Positions 10,905 to 21,210 of a stretch of DNA of 64,000 bases are shown here, in pieces. The position numbers and the translations under genes are program-made. This DNA is from Iris pallida. Its lineage: Eukaryota > Streptophyta > Magnoliopsida > Asparagales > Iridaceae. The DNA lies in the NCBI GenBank assembly GCA_029216955.1, contig JANAVB010015600.1, positions 37,384,153 through 37,448,152 of the forward strand, written 5' to 3'. Position 1 is the first letter of the stretch; each line of letters begins with the position of its first letter. Under the pieces are notes generated by a model that was not told the DNA's origin, did no database searches, and was given only the letters and a program-made list of their open reading frames with translations.

Positions 10905-11480
10905 AGGGTGGCCTTATCTGAACCACATGGAGGTCCTTACAACTGAGCCGCATAGACGTCCTTACAACTGAGTCGCATGAACGTTCTTTAATCTGGACCA
11001 TATGGGGGTCCTTATAATTGAGCCGCATGGACGTCCTTATAACTAAGCCGCATGGACGTCCTTACAACTGAGCCGCATGGACGTCCTTACGACTGAGCCG
11101 CATAAAAAGCTTTAGAAATGGGTGGATCGTGCCTGCTATAAAGATTTTTCTCGTTTCTCTAGGAGCACGTCAAGAGTCATTATTTCACCTTTATGTCAGA
11201 GCCGTCAATCTGTTATGTTAGGGCTGCTGCATTACGTCAGAGCATTAAATGAGCCAGCTACATATAGTAATGATGGCCAGCTGTGGATGCCTGCTTTTGA
11301 ACTATCCACGGCCATGTGGCTTTTTCGGGCTGCATAGAGTTCTCGGGGACTTCTGAGCCGCATGAAGCTCTAAGGGACTTATGAGCCGCATGAAGCTCTA
11401 AAGGATTTGTGAGTCGCATGAAGCTCTAATTGATTTTTTGAGCCGCATGAGACTCCCACTGCTTTAAGCCGCATGAATTT
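10905..11480. repeat. AGCCGCAT array in Tat-B 3' LTR
   Basis: About a dozen copies of (g/a)AGCCGCAT(g/a). The first run has a spacing of about 26-27 bases with GACGTCCTTACAACT between copies, and a second run (11350-11480) has GAAGCTCTAA between copies. Confidence 0.85.
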
Positions 11481-11506
11481 AACTTGTTCTTTTCCATGCT
11501 TCTACA

Positions 11507-11520
11507 AGACCCCCTTCAAA
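11507..11520 (-). other. Polypurine tract of Tat-B
   Basis: The complement of TTTGAAGGGGGTCT directly abuts the LTR. Confidence 0.85.
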
Positions 11521-11913
11521 GTTTTTAATTTGCAAAAATTGAAATACTTTGAATAAGAAGCATGGCTATGTCCGCATAAGATCACCGTGCCGTATAGACT
11601 CCTCTGGCCGCATAGAATGTTCTGGTCGTATGGACGTTCTGGCCGCATAGAGTGTTCTGGCCGCATGGACGTTCCGGCCGCATAGACTACTCTGTGCCAC
11701 GTAGGCATCTCATTTATTTGCCTGTGATTCGCTTTAATTTAAAGCTGTCTTTTGGGATAGGATACCAAGAGTCAGTTTTAAATATTTAGATTTGCCTTAA
11801 TGATTAGGATTTAATCTTTTCGCAAGCAGGGGTTAGAAATCCAAGAGTTGGCTTTGTTATCTAGGCGACGTGTCATGCGAAGCGTCCCTCGATCCGCACG
11901 CCCCCCATCAGCC

Positions 11914-11921
11914 TATAAATA
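11914..11921 (+). promoter_or_regulatory. TATA box of the antisense PMD gene
   Basis: CCTATAAATATGG lies about 100 bases before the ATG at 12018, in a region between LTR and gene that is not part of the LTR. It gives the antisense gene its own promoter, independent of the element transcript. Confidence 0.65.
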
Positions 11922-12244
11922 TGGGTTTTTTGAGATAAAGATACTCTTTACTTTCTTTTCTCTTCAACTTTTACTCCCCTAGTTGCCGTCGTCTTCTCTC
12001 TCGATCACCGATCAACAATGGCCCCCAAAGCTTCCTCTAGTGCTGCGGCAAAGGGTAAGAGAGCGGCTTCTTTATCGACTGAGACGCCCACAGTTCATCC
12101 TGATGTCCACCCCGCCATTGATGGTAAGGATTATGTGGAAGACCGTATGCTTCAAACCCTAACAAAAATGGCTCTGTTGCATGTTTTATGCACAAGCCTT
12201 TTCTCCTTGCCATTTAATGCATCCTTCATCTTCATTGAACTGCC

Positions 12245-12895
12245 CAAGTTCAGTACGATGAAGCCGCATATGTTGTATGGGCCGCATGAACTTTTCATGT
12301 CCGAGCCGTATGGGGTATGCCCCATGTTTGAGCCGCTTGAGAAATGACTGAGCCGCATAAGCACCTTTAAAACTGAACCGCATGAAGTCCCACTGAACAG
12401 AACCGCATGAGCTTCTGATGAACTGGGCCGCATAAGCACATTTAAAACTGAACCGCATGAAGTCCCACTGAACAAAACCGCATGAGCTCCTGATGAACTG
12501 GGCCGCATAAGCTCCAACAGATGAGAGCCGCATAAGCTTATCTGAACTGGGCCGCATAAGCCCTATTGAAGAGAACCACATGAGCTCTTTTAGAACTGAG
12601 CCGCATGAAGTCCCCTTTAAAACCTGAACCGCATAAGCTCATCTGAACTCGGCCGCTTGAGACCCTGCTAAACAAAGCCGCATGAATGCATGAGGTCCCT
12701 TGAACCGAACCGTATATGAACCCATCAAAGTAGAGCCGCATGAACTCCGTTAAAACCGAGCCGCATACGGACCCATCAAAACAGAGCCGCATGAACTCCG
12801 TTAAAATTGAGCCGCATAAGGACCTATCCCAACAGAGCCACATGAACTCTGTTAAAATGGAGCCGCATAAGGACCCATCTAAACAGAGGCACATG
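12245..12895. repeat. AGCCGCAT array filling intron 1 of the PMD gene
   Basis: About 20 copies of GAGCCGCAT, GAACCGCAT or GGCCGCAT at irregular 20-35-base spacing. The bases between copies (gaactccgttaaaa, tgaactg) are partly repeated too. The motif is the same as in the LTR. Confidence 0.88.
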
Positions 12896-13306
12896 AACTC
12901 TTTTTTTAATATTTTCTGGTCGTCTCCTGACTTTGTTTCCTTTGTCTTTCTTTCAGTGAACTTGCTAGTTAATGCTGCGGGAGAACCTCTGGTGGGTCGC
13001 GCCTAATCTGCTGTTGGCTATAGGTATGACCACATAGTCGAGTATGTGGTGAACCAGTTTCCAAAAGACGAACCTTTGGAGAGGTTGGATGACATAAAAA
13101 AGCAATCCTTTTTCTTTATTTCGGGGATGATGAACTCAGGGCTGCTGGAGGGCAAACACTTGAAGCCTGTATTCCTCTTCGGGGATGCCCTGACTGTGAA
13201 GAACTCCGAAGTTCTGGATGTATCTGAGAGCTGGGATTTTACCTCTGACGGGATGGTGATCCATATTCCTCTGATGGAGCATCACTTTCCACTGTCATAG
13301 TTCAAC

Positions 13307-13993
13307 ATGTTGCCTATGACCAGGAAGATGGAGGATTCCTTGACGCCGACCCGGAGCGAGATGATTATGGGCAAAATTCACTACAACCATAACATGCGGT
13401 CAGCGTACGCGGGCAGGGTACCAGTCAGCCGATACGTGATGGGGTTGGCCCCGGGCAGTTTTTTGAATGTACAGGGTCCCAATTTCATGTTATCTGAAGC
13501 TGACACTTTCATAAACCAACTTACTCGGAAGGGGTCCTATCCTGTTGGCCGGTTGTCGCTGCCGAGTTGGATACACCCTCTCCCTTCGTGGACCAACCTG
13601 TCTACGTGGATCGCACGGAAGTACGAGACTCACCTGCGTGAGATTGGACTCTACCATGCCATTCGGGGCACCAGCTATGGCTTGCCCGTAAACAAGAAAT
13701 TATTCATGGCGTTGCTGGAAATGTACAACTGCCGCACGGGGCCTTTCTTCACACCCGTGGGGGAGATGGGGCATGCTATACATGAGATGCACGCAGTCTC
13801 CAAGCTACCTTGGGGAGACAAAGTTTTTCAAGTGTATACTCCGACGAACAAAAAGTTCGAGGATCTAGAGCGACAGTTCCCGGGTTTCGTAGCTGTCTAC
13901 CCGAAACTACTGTGTCATCACAGTACATGCCACCAGATATCCATCAAGAAGGATGGTAGCTCGGAAGGGAACCTTCCCCATACTTCGTCCTAG
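13307..13993 (+). CDS. PMD gene, exon 2 first open segment
   Basis: A 228-residue stop-free segment of the antisense gene. It contains YVMGLAPGSFLNVQG, a hydrophobic/aromatic run (LSLPSWIHPLPSWTNLSTW) and LPVNKKLFMALLEMYNCRTG, which fits the N-terminal half of PMD-like proteins. The upstream ORF 13046-13300 is the same frame, separated only by a TAG at 13298. No catalytic residues are known for PMD proteins. Annotators may call it an aminotransferase-like PMD protein, but nothing seen here supports aminotransferase activity. Confidence 0.55.
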   Translation: MLPMTRKMEDSLTPTRSEMIMGKIHYNHNMRSAYAGRVPVSRYVMGLAPGSFLNVQGPNFMLSEADTFINQLTRKGSYPVGRLSLPSWIHPLPSWTNLSTWIARKYETHLREIGLYHAIRGTSYGLPVNKKLFMALLEMYNCRTGPFFTPVGEMGHAIHEMHAVSKLPWGDKVFQVYTPTNKKFEDLERQFPGFVAVYPKLLCHHSTCHQISIKKDGSSEGNLPHTSS

Positions 13994-14218
13994 CTCACCT
14001 ACCTTTTTACGCTAGGTGCCTCAGGTCGGGTTTCTCCCCGCAGTCCTCAAACCCACGAGGAAATACAGTGCCGAGTGTCGACGGCCAAGAGATCGAGGGC
14101 CATAGGAGACAGATTTGGGAGTGAAACTGACTCCTTTAGCTATTTTTACCAGGATACCCAACCGATGTCTGAGAAGGCTCTCCTGGCGGAATTCCTGATG
14201 GTATGGCTGTAAAATTGC

Positions 14219-15265
14219 GTGGTCTCAGGAGGGGCTGGTTCCATTGAGAGACTCAGCCGTAATCTTATCCTTTCTGCTGTGAAGCTGGTCTTCGGAGTCA
14301 GGCTAGCTCTACTCCCGGCCATGGTGTGCAGTATACATCGTGACCTTCACACTTTTATGTCCAAGGTCATTACTCGTGACGTGACAAAGGACATTGAACG
14401 TGTTGAACTGCCATACCACTATCTGATGGGGTGGTTACTGATGTATTGCTGGTCTTTAATGAGGCCTGGCCCCGAAGATGGCGTAACTGCAGATGATGCC
14501 TTCATCTTCCAATATCGTCGTATGTGTTGGGATTGCGAGACTATGCGCGCTTGTAGGATGGTGCTATCAAGAGTGGGCAGATACAATTTTTTTGTATCTG
14601 TTCCTCAATTTACTGTTGAGGAAATAAGGGCTGTACATCTGGATGGTATTGGGCCTCACCACTTCTTAGATGGAAAAATGCTTCTTTGGTTGTACAACAT
14701 TCGCCCTTCCCACCTGGTATACCGCAACCGCAACGCTGTCTACTTGGAGCCTTACTTGTCTAGTAGGTTCGCCCGACAGTTTGGGTATAGCCAGCTTTTC
14801 CTGGACAGTCCCAGCTCTTGCCTGGGTTTTGAAGGCAGCGTCCTCGATGGCATCAGGGCCTGGCATTATTATCATACGGTTCACATCCGTACTAGCTTCT
14901 CTGTTCCTAATACTGGGGATTTAGGAGAGATCTTATATCAGGCGGCTCTCTACCACGTCATGGCGAACAAGCCTCCTGTTGGCTTTGACTCGAGTACCGG
15001 CTTCATTGTTGGTACCGGCTTGGAGGAGAAACCCAAGGGGTCTAACACGAGAAAGAGGAGGGAGAACATGGTCGATGTGCCAGACTCGGAGTCCAGCAAT
15101 GCAGACGAAGAGGATGACGAACATGCTCCCGATAATACTCTCCCTCCTAATAATGAGGTGGTGGTGGATCAACCGCCTGTTGAGCCGAGCCCTTCCCGAA
15201 AGCGAAGCAGGCCTGAGTCTGCTGGTGGGGGGCAGAACCTACTCCGTGAAACGGGCTGCGGTTAA
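14219..15265 (+). CDS. PMD gene, exon 2 core segment
   Basis: A 348-residue open segment. Residues about 30-60 (LALLPAMVCSIHRDL) resemble the PMD block usually reading APAVLASIYRDL. Residues about 70-90 (LPYHYLMGWLLMYCW) are hydrophobic and shared with PMD ORFs in transposons. Residues about 176-196 (EPYLSSRFARQFGYSQ) are the PMD hallmark of the form PxRxARQFGYDQ. The end is acidic (NADEEDDEHAPDN) and leads to a basic stretch SPSRKRSRPE that could be a nuclear localisation signal. An extra G in a G-run near 15226 shifts the frame just after. This is the best evidence for the PMD assignment. Confidence 0.65.
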   Translation: MVSGGAGSIERLSRNLILSAVKLVFGVRLALLPAMVCSIHRDLHTFMSKVITRDVTKDIERVELPYHYLMGWLLMYCWSLMRPGPEDGVTADDAFIFQYRRMCWDCETMRACRMVLSRVGRYNFFVSVPQFTVEEIRAVHLDGIGPHHFLDGKMLLWLYNIRPSHLVYRNRNAVYLEPYLSSRFARQFGYSQLFLDSPSSCLGFEGSVLDGIRAWHYYHTVHIRTSFSVPNTGDLGEILYQAALYHVMANKPPVGFDSSTGFIVGTGLEEKPKGSNTRKRRENMVDVPDSESSNADEEDDEHAPDNTLPPNNEVVVDQPPVEPSPSRKRSRPESAGGGQNLLRETGCG

Positions 15266-16075
15266 GCCTCGTCGACTGCTCATTAAGGAGAGAGGCGAGG
15301 ATATGGGCGCCATTTCGGAGGTGAATTGAATTACAACCCTCTCTTTCTTTGGCTTTTCCTGAACTATGTTCTAATCATTTTTCTTTTCTTTGTAGGCATC
15401 CGAAGAGTTTGACTTTCGAGAGCCAGGCACTATTTTTGAGGTCGACCTGGCCCTGACCACTTTGATTAGTGACATGTGTGCCAAGATTATTTCTGCCGAG
15501 GTTCTCTCGGCAGCGGCTGAGGGGTCTCACGTTGCAGAGGTCTCGACCCAGGACAACATGGGCTCCGCTGAACCCATCCCTGAGACTGGTGAACTTCAAC
15601 GGGGTGATGCCGATCCAGCTCTATCTCCTTCCGGGGCGACTGGTGCGGAGGAACCATCTTAATTCGACTCGGGTATCGCTGGCGAAGAGATTACGGCGGC
15701 TGTGAGCGAGCCTCAACCTCCGTAATTCTCCCCTGGTAAGATAAGCCAAGTCTTGACTAGTGAGGAGGCTCATTGGCTCTATCATCATATCCTCTGGATT
15801 AGGCTAATTGATGGTTGCTCTTGACATACAGGTCCTGCTCCTTCACTAGCAATGACAGACATTGTCAGGGTAGAGCTCGTTAGAGAGAATCTGGTGGAAG
15901 AGAGCGTGCCTCCTCCCCCTCCGACTTATATCGAGGGACCTCCCGCTGAATCAAGTTCGGAAGAACAAACGGTGAAACGGCCGGAGCAGGGAGAACTGGT
16001 CCCTGCACCCTCATCTGTTCATGTGGCTCCAGAGGTCGACCTCTCTGCCCTGCCAACCTCCGGATTCTTCGGGCT

Positions 16076-16932
16076 GTGGAAGAAGAATTGGCCGCTATTC
16101 AAGCATCCTTTCGTTCGAAATTTATTTCCCTCGTGGCAAGGGCATCATGTTCCGTTGCATCTTCTTCGACTCTACCATCCACTCTCCCTTTGACGTCGTC
16201 TTCTTCGAAAGTTCTGGATGAATCGTCAAGGGATGTGGTTGACAGTTTCTACCGTCACCTGAGGCGAGGAGTCAAAGCTGCTGTGGAGAGGGGGATCTCT
16301 TTTGCCCTGGCCCGTCAATGCGCACGTGGCCAGATCGAAATTCTTAGAACCCTTCCCGGTGGGGCGGAGATAGTGGAGCTGCTGGAACCCAAATTGCTTG
16401 AAGCTGATCAGCTGGTGGCTCAGTATCAGGGACTGCGGCAAGTTGATCTATCTTCAGTAATAGATCAGGAGCGTGCCTTCCTCATCACTGTCGTAGAGAA
16501 GGTATAGACCGCACGAGATACGTCTAAGCCGGTTATCATAAAGGACCTCGACAATCTGTCTATTCAGTACGATCAGCTGAGCCGCAGGAGCGAGGATTGT
16601 ATTGTTCGGGAGGCGGCCGCCTCTCGCAGAATAATCGATACGAGGGAGCAGATCCTCGAGCTCCAGAGGAAGCTGGCTTTCTTAGAATCTGAGCTCGAGG
16701 CCTCCCGTGCGGGTAAAGAGCTAATCGTCTAGGAGGCCGAAAAGGTCACCCGAGCTTCTGCTGGCCTGGAGCATGCTCTGAAGAGATTCGAAGATGGCTG
16801 GCAGGCCCATGCGCATCTGGAGGATACAGAGAGGCTGACTCAGGAGGCAGAGCGCCGGGCCAAGCTACGATTTGAGCGGTCGACCGCCGTGCTGAGGGAT
16901 CGACTCAGAGAATTATGTATAGTCGAACCATA
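16076..16932 (+). pseudogene. PMD gene, C-terminal coiled coil
   Basis: Read in the frame of the 143-residue ORF starting at 16076, the segment runs on past TAG-type stops near 16504 and 16729 to the natural TAG at 16930. Heptad-like Leu/Glu/Arg-rich stretches (EQILELQRKLAFLESELEAS, and the ERRAKLRFERS region) predict a coiled coil and so dimerisation. This is the part retained in the deletion derivatives of Tat-A and Tat-C. Confidence 0.55.
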
Positions 16933-17017
16933 GTCGGCCTCTTTTCTTTCTCTTTTTGTCATTTTCCTTCATTTTGATAGGGACATGGTCCACGAATATG
17001 TAGTACTTTCGCTTTTC

Positions 17018-17023
17018 AATAAA
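17018..17023 (+). terminator. Poly(A) signal downstream of the PMD gene
   Basis: AATAAA about 90 bases after the stop, preceded by a T-rich stretch (CTTTTCTTTCTCTTTTTG). It is consistent with polyadenylation of an antisense mRNA inside the element. Confidence 0.5.
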
Positions 17024-17289
17024 TGACTATGTTTTCATCATCCATCATCTATTGTGCATGTACTGTATCTTTGGTATTTGTGATGTTTGCCCCACTGGAG
17101 GACTATTTGTGGACCTATTACCCTTGGCATACCTCGGTTTTAGGTACATATAATAAGTTTGATTAGGGATACCTAGAACGATTCCATGGTAAGGTGACCA
17201 TGGAAGTTCTCGGTATCGAGCGAAAGAGTGCCATGGGACAGCTGGGCCCCAGAGGCATGATGAGAAAGGAGCTGCATGTACTAGAGGAC

Positions 17290-17660
17290 TTAGTACAAGA
17301 TTTGTGGTCACAGAGGACATTTGTGGTCAACAGAGGACATTTGTGGTCAACTGAGGACATTTGTGGTCAACAGAGGACATTTGTGGGCCTATTATCCTTG
17401 TGTACCCTGGTTTTGGGTATGGATAATAAGTCGAAAGAGAACCAACATACTTACTCAGAGGTAATGAGGACGTGGTAAATATGAGGGTTTCTTCGATAGA
17501 ATCTTCCAACTCAGAGGTAATGAGGACGTGGCTGGAGTGGACACCATGAAGGGTACGTAGAACAACTCAGAGGTAATATGGACGTAGAAGTTCTACGTGA
17601 GGGATGGTTTATTTTTGATGGAAGTGAAACAACTCAGAGGTGACATCGACGTGGTTGTTT
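17290..17660. repeat. Short tandem repeats in the post-integrase region of Tat-B
   Basis: Four copies of a 20-base unit GAGGACATTTGTGGTCAACA (17313-17390) are followed by at least three dispersed copies of CTCAGAGGTAATGAGGACGT. The complements occur in Tat-C around 43010-43450, with different copy numbers. Confidence 0.85.
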
Positions 17661-17821
17661 TAGGAAATTTGTGGATCTGTTACCCTTTTTACGCACTGAA
17701 AGTGCGGGTAATAGATCGTAAGAAAGATGCTCTTTTAGGAAGGAAGTTCAGAGGCATGATCGTACATGACTTACTACCTAAAAGATGCGATATAGATTCA
17801 TGTGGAGTGACCAGAGCATAA
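17661..17821. other. Post-integrase non-coding stretch
   Basis: Unique-looking sequence between two repeat arrays. The short ORF over it lacks homology I recognise. Confidence 0.4.
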
Positions 17822-18112
17822 TTTTAGCGGTACTTGTAGGTACATAACTCAACAATCTGGAAGATTTGGAGTCAGAGTGTAAGTTCATCGGTACCAGAGG
17901 GTACATAACTCAACAATCTGGGAGATTTGGCGTCAGAGTGTAAGTTCAGCAGTATACATAACTCAACAATCTGGGAGATTTAGTGTCAGAGTGTAAGTTC
18001 AGCGGTACCAGAGGGTACATAACTCAACAATCTAGAAGATTTGGAGTCAGAGTGTGAGTTCAACAGTACCAGAGGGTACATAACTCAACAATCTGGGAGA
18101 TTTAGAGGATGT
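17822..18112. repeat. Tandem repeat, about 55-65-bp unit, five copies
   Basis: Each unit contains GTACATAACTCAACAATCTG, GGAGATTTGG and AGTCAGAGTGTAAGTTCAGC. It lies immediately downstream of the integrase stop. The homologous array in Tat-C is 42500-42790. Confidence 0.92.
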
Positions 18113-18116
18113 CGTT

Positions 18117-18960
18117 TCAGACATAATACTTCTTCAGGAACTTGCCGTTGATGGACAACATGAGCAAGCCTCTATTTTGTTTTACGAGGCGGTAAGCACC
18201 ATTGGAGAATACAGCCTCGATGAAAAATGGGCCTTCCCACTTTGGCTGGAATTTGTCGACAGTTATGTGAGTCATAACCATCGGACTCCGAACTGCCAGA
18301 AGGAGATCGCCTACTAAGAATGTTCTGATTTTAACCTTCTTGTTAAATATTCTCGAGATACGTGCTTGGTTTAGCTCGATTCGTTGTTGACCTAACAGGC
18401 GCTTCTCATCTAGAGCCTCCAACTCTTGTAACCGACGATGGTGATTATCATTCGTTGTCAATCGATAGGTAAGGACAACACGGAGTGAGGGGATTTGAGT
18501 CTCCAGTGGGAGAACTGCCTCACTCACATACACCAGAGAGAATGGTGTGCTCCCAGTGGCCGTCCGGACTGTAGTACGGTATGCCCATAAGCATTCGTCA
18601 AGCTTCTCATTCCAGTCGCGTTTGTTGGAAGACACGAACTTCTTGAGCAGCTTGATTATAGTTTTATTGAATGCTTTTGTCAAACCATTCGCTGCGGGAT
18701 TGTATGGTGTTGAAGCAACATTCGGGATCCGGTATTTATCACAGAACCTATAGAAGGCGTGGCTTGCGAACTGTGGACCGTTGTCGTGGATGATCCTTCT
18801 GGGCAGTCCAAAGCGATAGATGACGTGATGCTTGAGGAAGCTGATCATGTTTGAAGTCTTCACTCCTGCCAACGGAATAGTCTCCGTCTATTTAGAGAAG
18901 TAATATGTGATTGCGAGTATGAAGCGTTGTCCTCGGGACGAAGACGGAGTGATTGGACCA
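18117..18960 (-). pseudogene. Tat-B integrase core and C-terminal part
   Basis: The enzyme would insert the element cDNA. The catalytic DDE core is recognisable: a first Asp in RMDIIGP (frame-shifted segment near 18960), a second in HDNGPQF (near 18775), and the position of Glu in the block PAANGLTKAFNKT (near 18675), where other copies read NGLAEEF or NGQAEAF. Here Glu is Lys, so catalysis would be lost. The C-terminal part has the KVKIRTF...DLLLAVR and KFQPKWEGPF motifs of gypsy integrases, and no chromodomain follows. The ORF ends KKYYV at 18117, directly before the tandem repeats. A stop or frameshift separates it from the upstream segment. Confidence 0.85.
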
Positions 18961-19010
18961 ATGATGTCCATTCTCCATGCTTCGAATGGCCAGGATGCCA
19001 ACATCGGATG

Positions 19011-19910
19011 TTAAAACTCGGATGGCTGGTGGATGAAATCTGCGTAGACTTGACAGGCTTTGTACTTCCTTGAATAGTCTATCGCATCCGCCACCATCGT
19101 AGGCCAGTAATAGCCCATTCGGCAAAGGCGATCTTGCAATTTTACGCCAGGCTGATGGGCCCCGCAGACGACATCGTGAGCTTCGCGTACAGCTTTTTTG
19201 GCTTCTGTACTTGACAGACACTGAAGCAGTAATCCATCATATGATCGTCGATACAACATTTTTGTCTCTGTATCGTAGAAGAATCTGAGGGAACGTCTTT
19301 TGATAGAAGTGGCTTCCTTTGGATTTTCGGGCAAGATGCCATAGACTACAAAGTCAATGAATGGCTGTCTCCAATATGGTGCTTCGTCGACTGTCAGAGT
19401 GGAGTAACTCTCAACACATTGAACATTGTTCTTGGGACAGACCAATTCACGGCCTATTACTTCAACCAAGTGGTGAGCATGACTCGAAACCGCTAAAGAA
19501 GCGGCAAGGCCTGCTAGGGCATCGACTTCAATGTTTTGGAGCCTGGAAACATGTTCTATAAAGAACCCTTCCAGGGAAGAGATGATGCCAATCGCTATTT
19601 GGTGATAGGGGATCATGTCTTCATGACGAACTTCATATGAACCCCGAATATGATTGACGATTAACTGTGAATCGCCGTATGCTTCAAGATACTCTACCCC
19701 CAGCTCCTTTACAAGTCGGAGGCCAATGACCAAAGCGTTGTACTCGGCCACGTTGTTTGAACAGGGCTCCGTGAGGGAGTAAGCCCGATTGATCACCAGT
19801 CCGAAGGAAGAAATCAGTACCACTTCGAATCCAGCGACGATGTTATCTTTGGGTCCAGTTCTGGAAGCGCCGTCGAAGAACATTTGCCATACGTCATCAT
19901 AAGAGGCCAC
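19011..19910 (-). pseudogene. Tat-B archaeal-type RNase H and integrase zinc-finger region
   Basis: A 299-residue open segment. Residues about 10-150 are the second, archaeal-like RNase H typical of the Tat lineage: FFDGASRTGPKDN at the start, CSNNVAEYNALVIGL in the middle, AYGDSQLIVNHI, and NIEVDALAGLAAS at the end, giving the Asp, Glu, Asp, Asp acidic set. Residues about 225-300 are the integrase N-terminal HHCC region (EAHDVVCGAHQPG, then RKYKACQ). The first Cys of the usual CxxC is Tyr or Lys here and also in Tat-C. The open frame stops at a TAA in the linker to the integrase core. Confidence 0.88.
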
Positions 19911-19913
19911 ATT

Positions 19914-21210
19914 TTAATTGGCGACCTCATCTGGAATCTCTTCGTCTATTCTGGTTGACTCCGAATCTGGATGAGCTGCTAAAAAGTCTGCCAAAGCTTG
20001 ACCTTTAATAGCCTTCTGCGGGACGAAGATCATGTGGTAGGGAGACAATAATATCGCCCAGGTAGCGAGGCGAGAGCTGAATGCACCTGGCTTGGTCATG
20101 AGGACCCTGAGGGGGTTAACTCTTGATACGACATGGATGGTTTGTCCCGTAACATAATATCGCGTCTTCTGAATGGCGAACACCAGGGCAAGGCACTCCT
20201 TCTCCACGGCAGTGTATCGATGCTCAGGCCCCATCATCATTCGGCTGAGGTAATATATAGCTTGCTTATGGCCTGCATCATTGTTTTGTACTAGTAGAGC
20301 ACCGAGAGAATGGTCCATAGCTCGCACATAGAGCAAGAATGGCTTTCCAGCAACTGGGCCACCAGGACTGAAGGGTTCGACAGGTATTCTTTGATGTTGT
20401 CGAAGGCGCGCTGGCACTCTTCATCCCATACGAAGGAGATGCCTTTCTTCATGAGGTGCGTGATGGGTTGACATCGTCCGAAGAGGTTAGAGATAAACCT
20501 CCTGATGTAAGCTAGCCTCCCTTGAAAGCCTCGGAGTTCACAAAGATTTTTTGGAGGACCCATCTCCATAATTGTCTTTGTCTTCTCAGGGTCGACATGG
20601 ATACCCTGGAAGGTAATGATGAAACCCAAGAACTTTCTGCTGGATATGCCTAAGAAGGACTTCGTAGGATTCATTTTCAAATTATACGCCCGTATCAGGT
20701 CGAATACTGTCTTCAGATCATGCAGATGATCTTCTTTAGAGCGGCTCTTGACGGCAATGTCGTCGACATAACACTCCACTGTCTTGCATAAATGATATCT
20801 GAAGATAATGCTTATGGCCCGTTGATAGGTGGTGCCAGCATTCTTTAAACCAAATGGCATAACTGTGTAGCAGTATGTACCAATCGGTGTTCAGAATGAT
20901 GTATGCTTTTCGTCGTCAGGGAACATCTTGATTTGATTGTACCCTGAGAAACCATCCATGAATGACATGCGCTCGAAGCCGCAGGTGTTGTCAATCATTA
21001 TATCCGTAATAGGGAGGGGAAACTCATCCTTAGGACACGCCTCGTTCAGATTCCGGAAGTCAATGCAGATTCGGATCTTCTTATTCTTCTTGAGGACTGG
21101 TACTATATTGGCTACCCAGTCTGATGTTGTTCCTCACGAATGAATCTGCAGTCTATCAGTTTGTTAACCTCGGCCTCGATGGAGTTCATGATGTCTGGGC
21201 GAAATCGTAT
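19914..21210 (-). pseudogene. Tat-B reverse transcriptase and RNase H
   Basis: RT is broken into two frames. The N-terminal part (21210 to about 20861) includes NLNEACPKDEFPLP-like and FMDGFSGYNQIK-like blocks with stops. The 189-residue segment 20860-20291 has MPFGLKNAGTTYQRA, the polymerase signature ECYVDDIAVKS with YVDD intact, and FLGFIITFQGIHVDPEK. The RNase H of the usual gypsy type follows (20417-19914) with QAIYYLSRMMMG, YTAVEKECLALVFA and KGQALADFLAAHP. The order and the GLQGRLAYIRRF-like wording match Ogre/Tat elements. A frameshift falls within the RT-RNase H linker near 20340. Copying of element RNA to DNA would be its role. Confidence 0.88.

Larger units (their letters stand above)
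10176..11506 (-). repeat. Tat-B 3' LTR
   Basis: 1331 bases from TGTTTGCC to CTTCTACA as read on the plus strand. It matches the 5' LTR (56930-58312, 1383 bases), differing mainly in the copy number of AGCCGCAT units and scattered substitutions. Confidence 0.93.
12018..16932 (+). pseudogene. Antisense plant mobile domain (PMD) gene carried by Tat-B
   Basis: Four exons can be followed: 12018-12123, 12957-15320, 15396-15735 and 15832-16932, each with GT/AG borders. Exon 1 (MAPKASSSAAAKGKR) is a basic low-complexity start. Exon 2 holds the PMD, a domain found in MAIN/MAIL1-type plant proteins and in transposon ORFs. The end of exon 2 and exons 3-4 are acidic or Pro-rich, followed by a coiled coil ending LCIVEP. 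The gene lies between integrase and LTR on the strand opposite to gag-pol, a place where Tat elements are known to carry extra ORFs. Stops interrupt it near 13004, 13298, 13991, 14208, 15660, 16504 and 16729, and frameshifts occur near 15226 (a run of G) and 16076. Several stops look like CAA or CAG to TAA or TAG. It is therefore a dead copy of a once complete gene. Confidence 0.8.

Noticed and set aside
12152..12894. Minus-strand ORFs over the PMD intron (Cys-Gly-Ser-rich)
   Set aside because: Products of the AGCCGCAT array within an intron. They overlap each other in different frames and have no homology.
12018..16932. Treating the PMD gene as an ordinary host gene interrupted by transposons
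   Set aside because: It sits between integrase and PPT of Tat-B, and deletion forms occupy the same place in Tat-A and Tat-C, so it is element cargo.
17822..18112. CRISPR-like regular repeats
   Set aside because: Units are head-to-tail without unique spacers and belong to the 3' region of a plant retrotransposon. Nothing prokaryotic is present.
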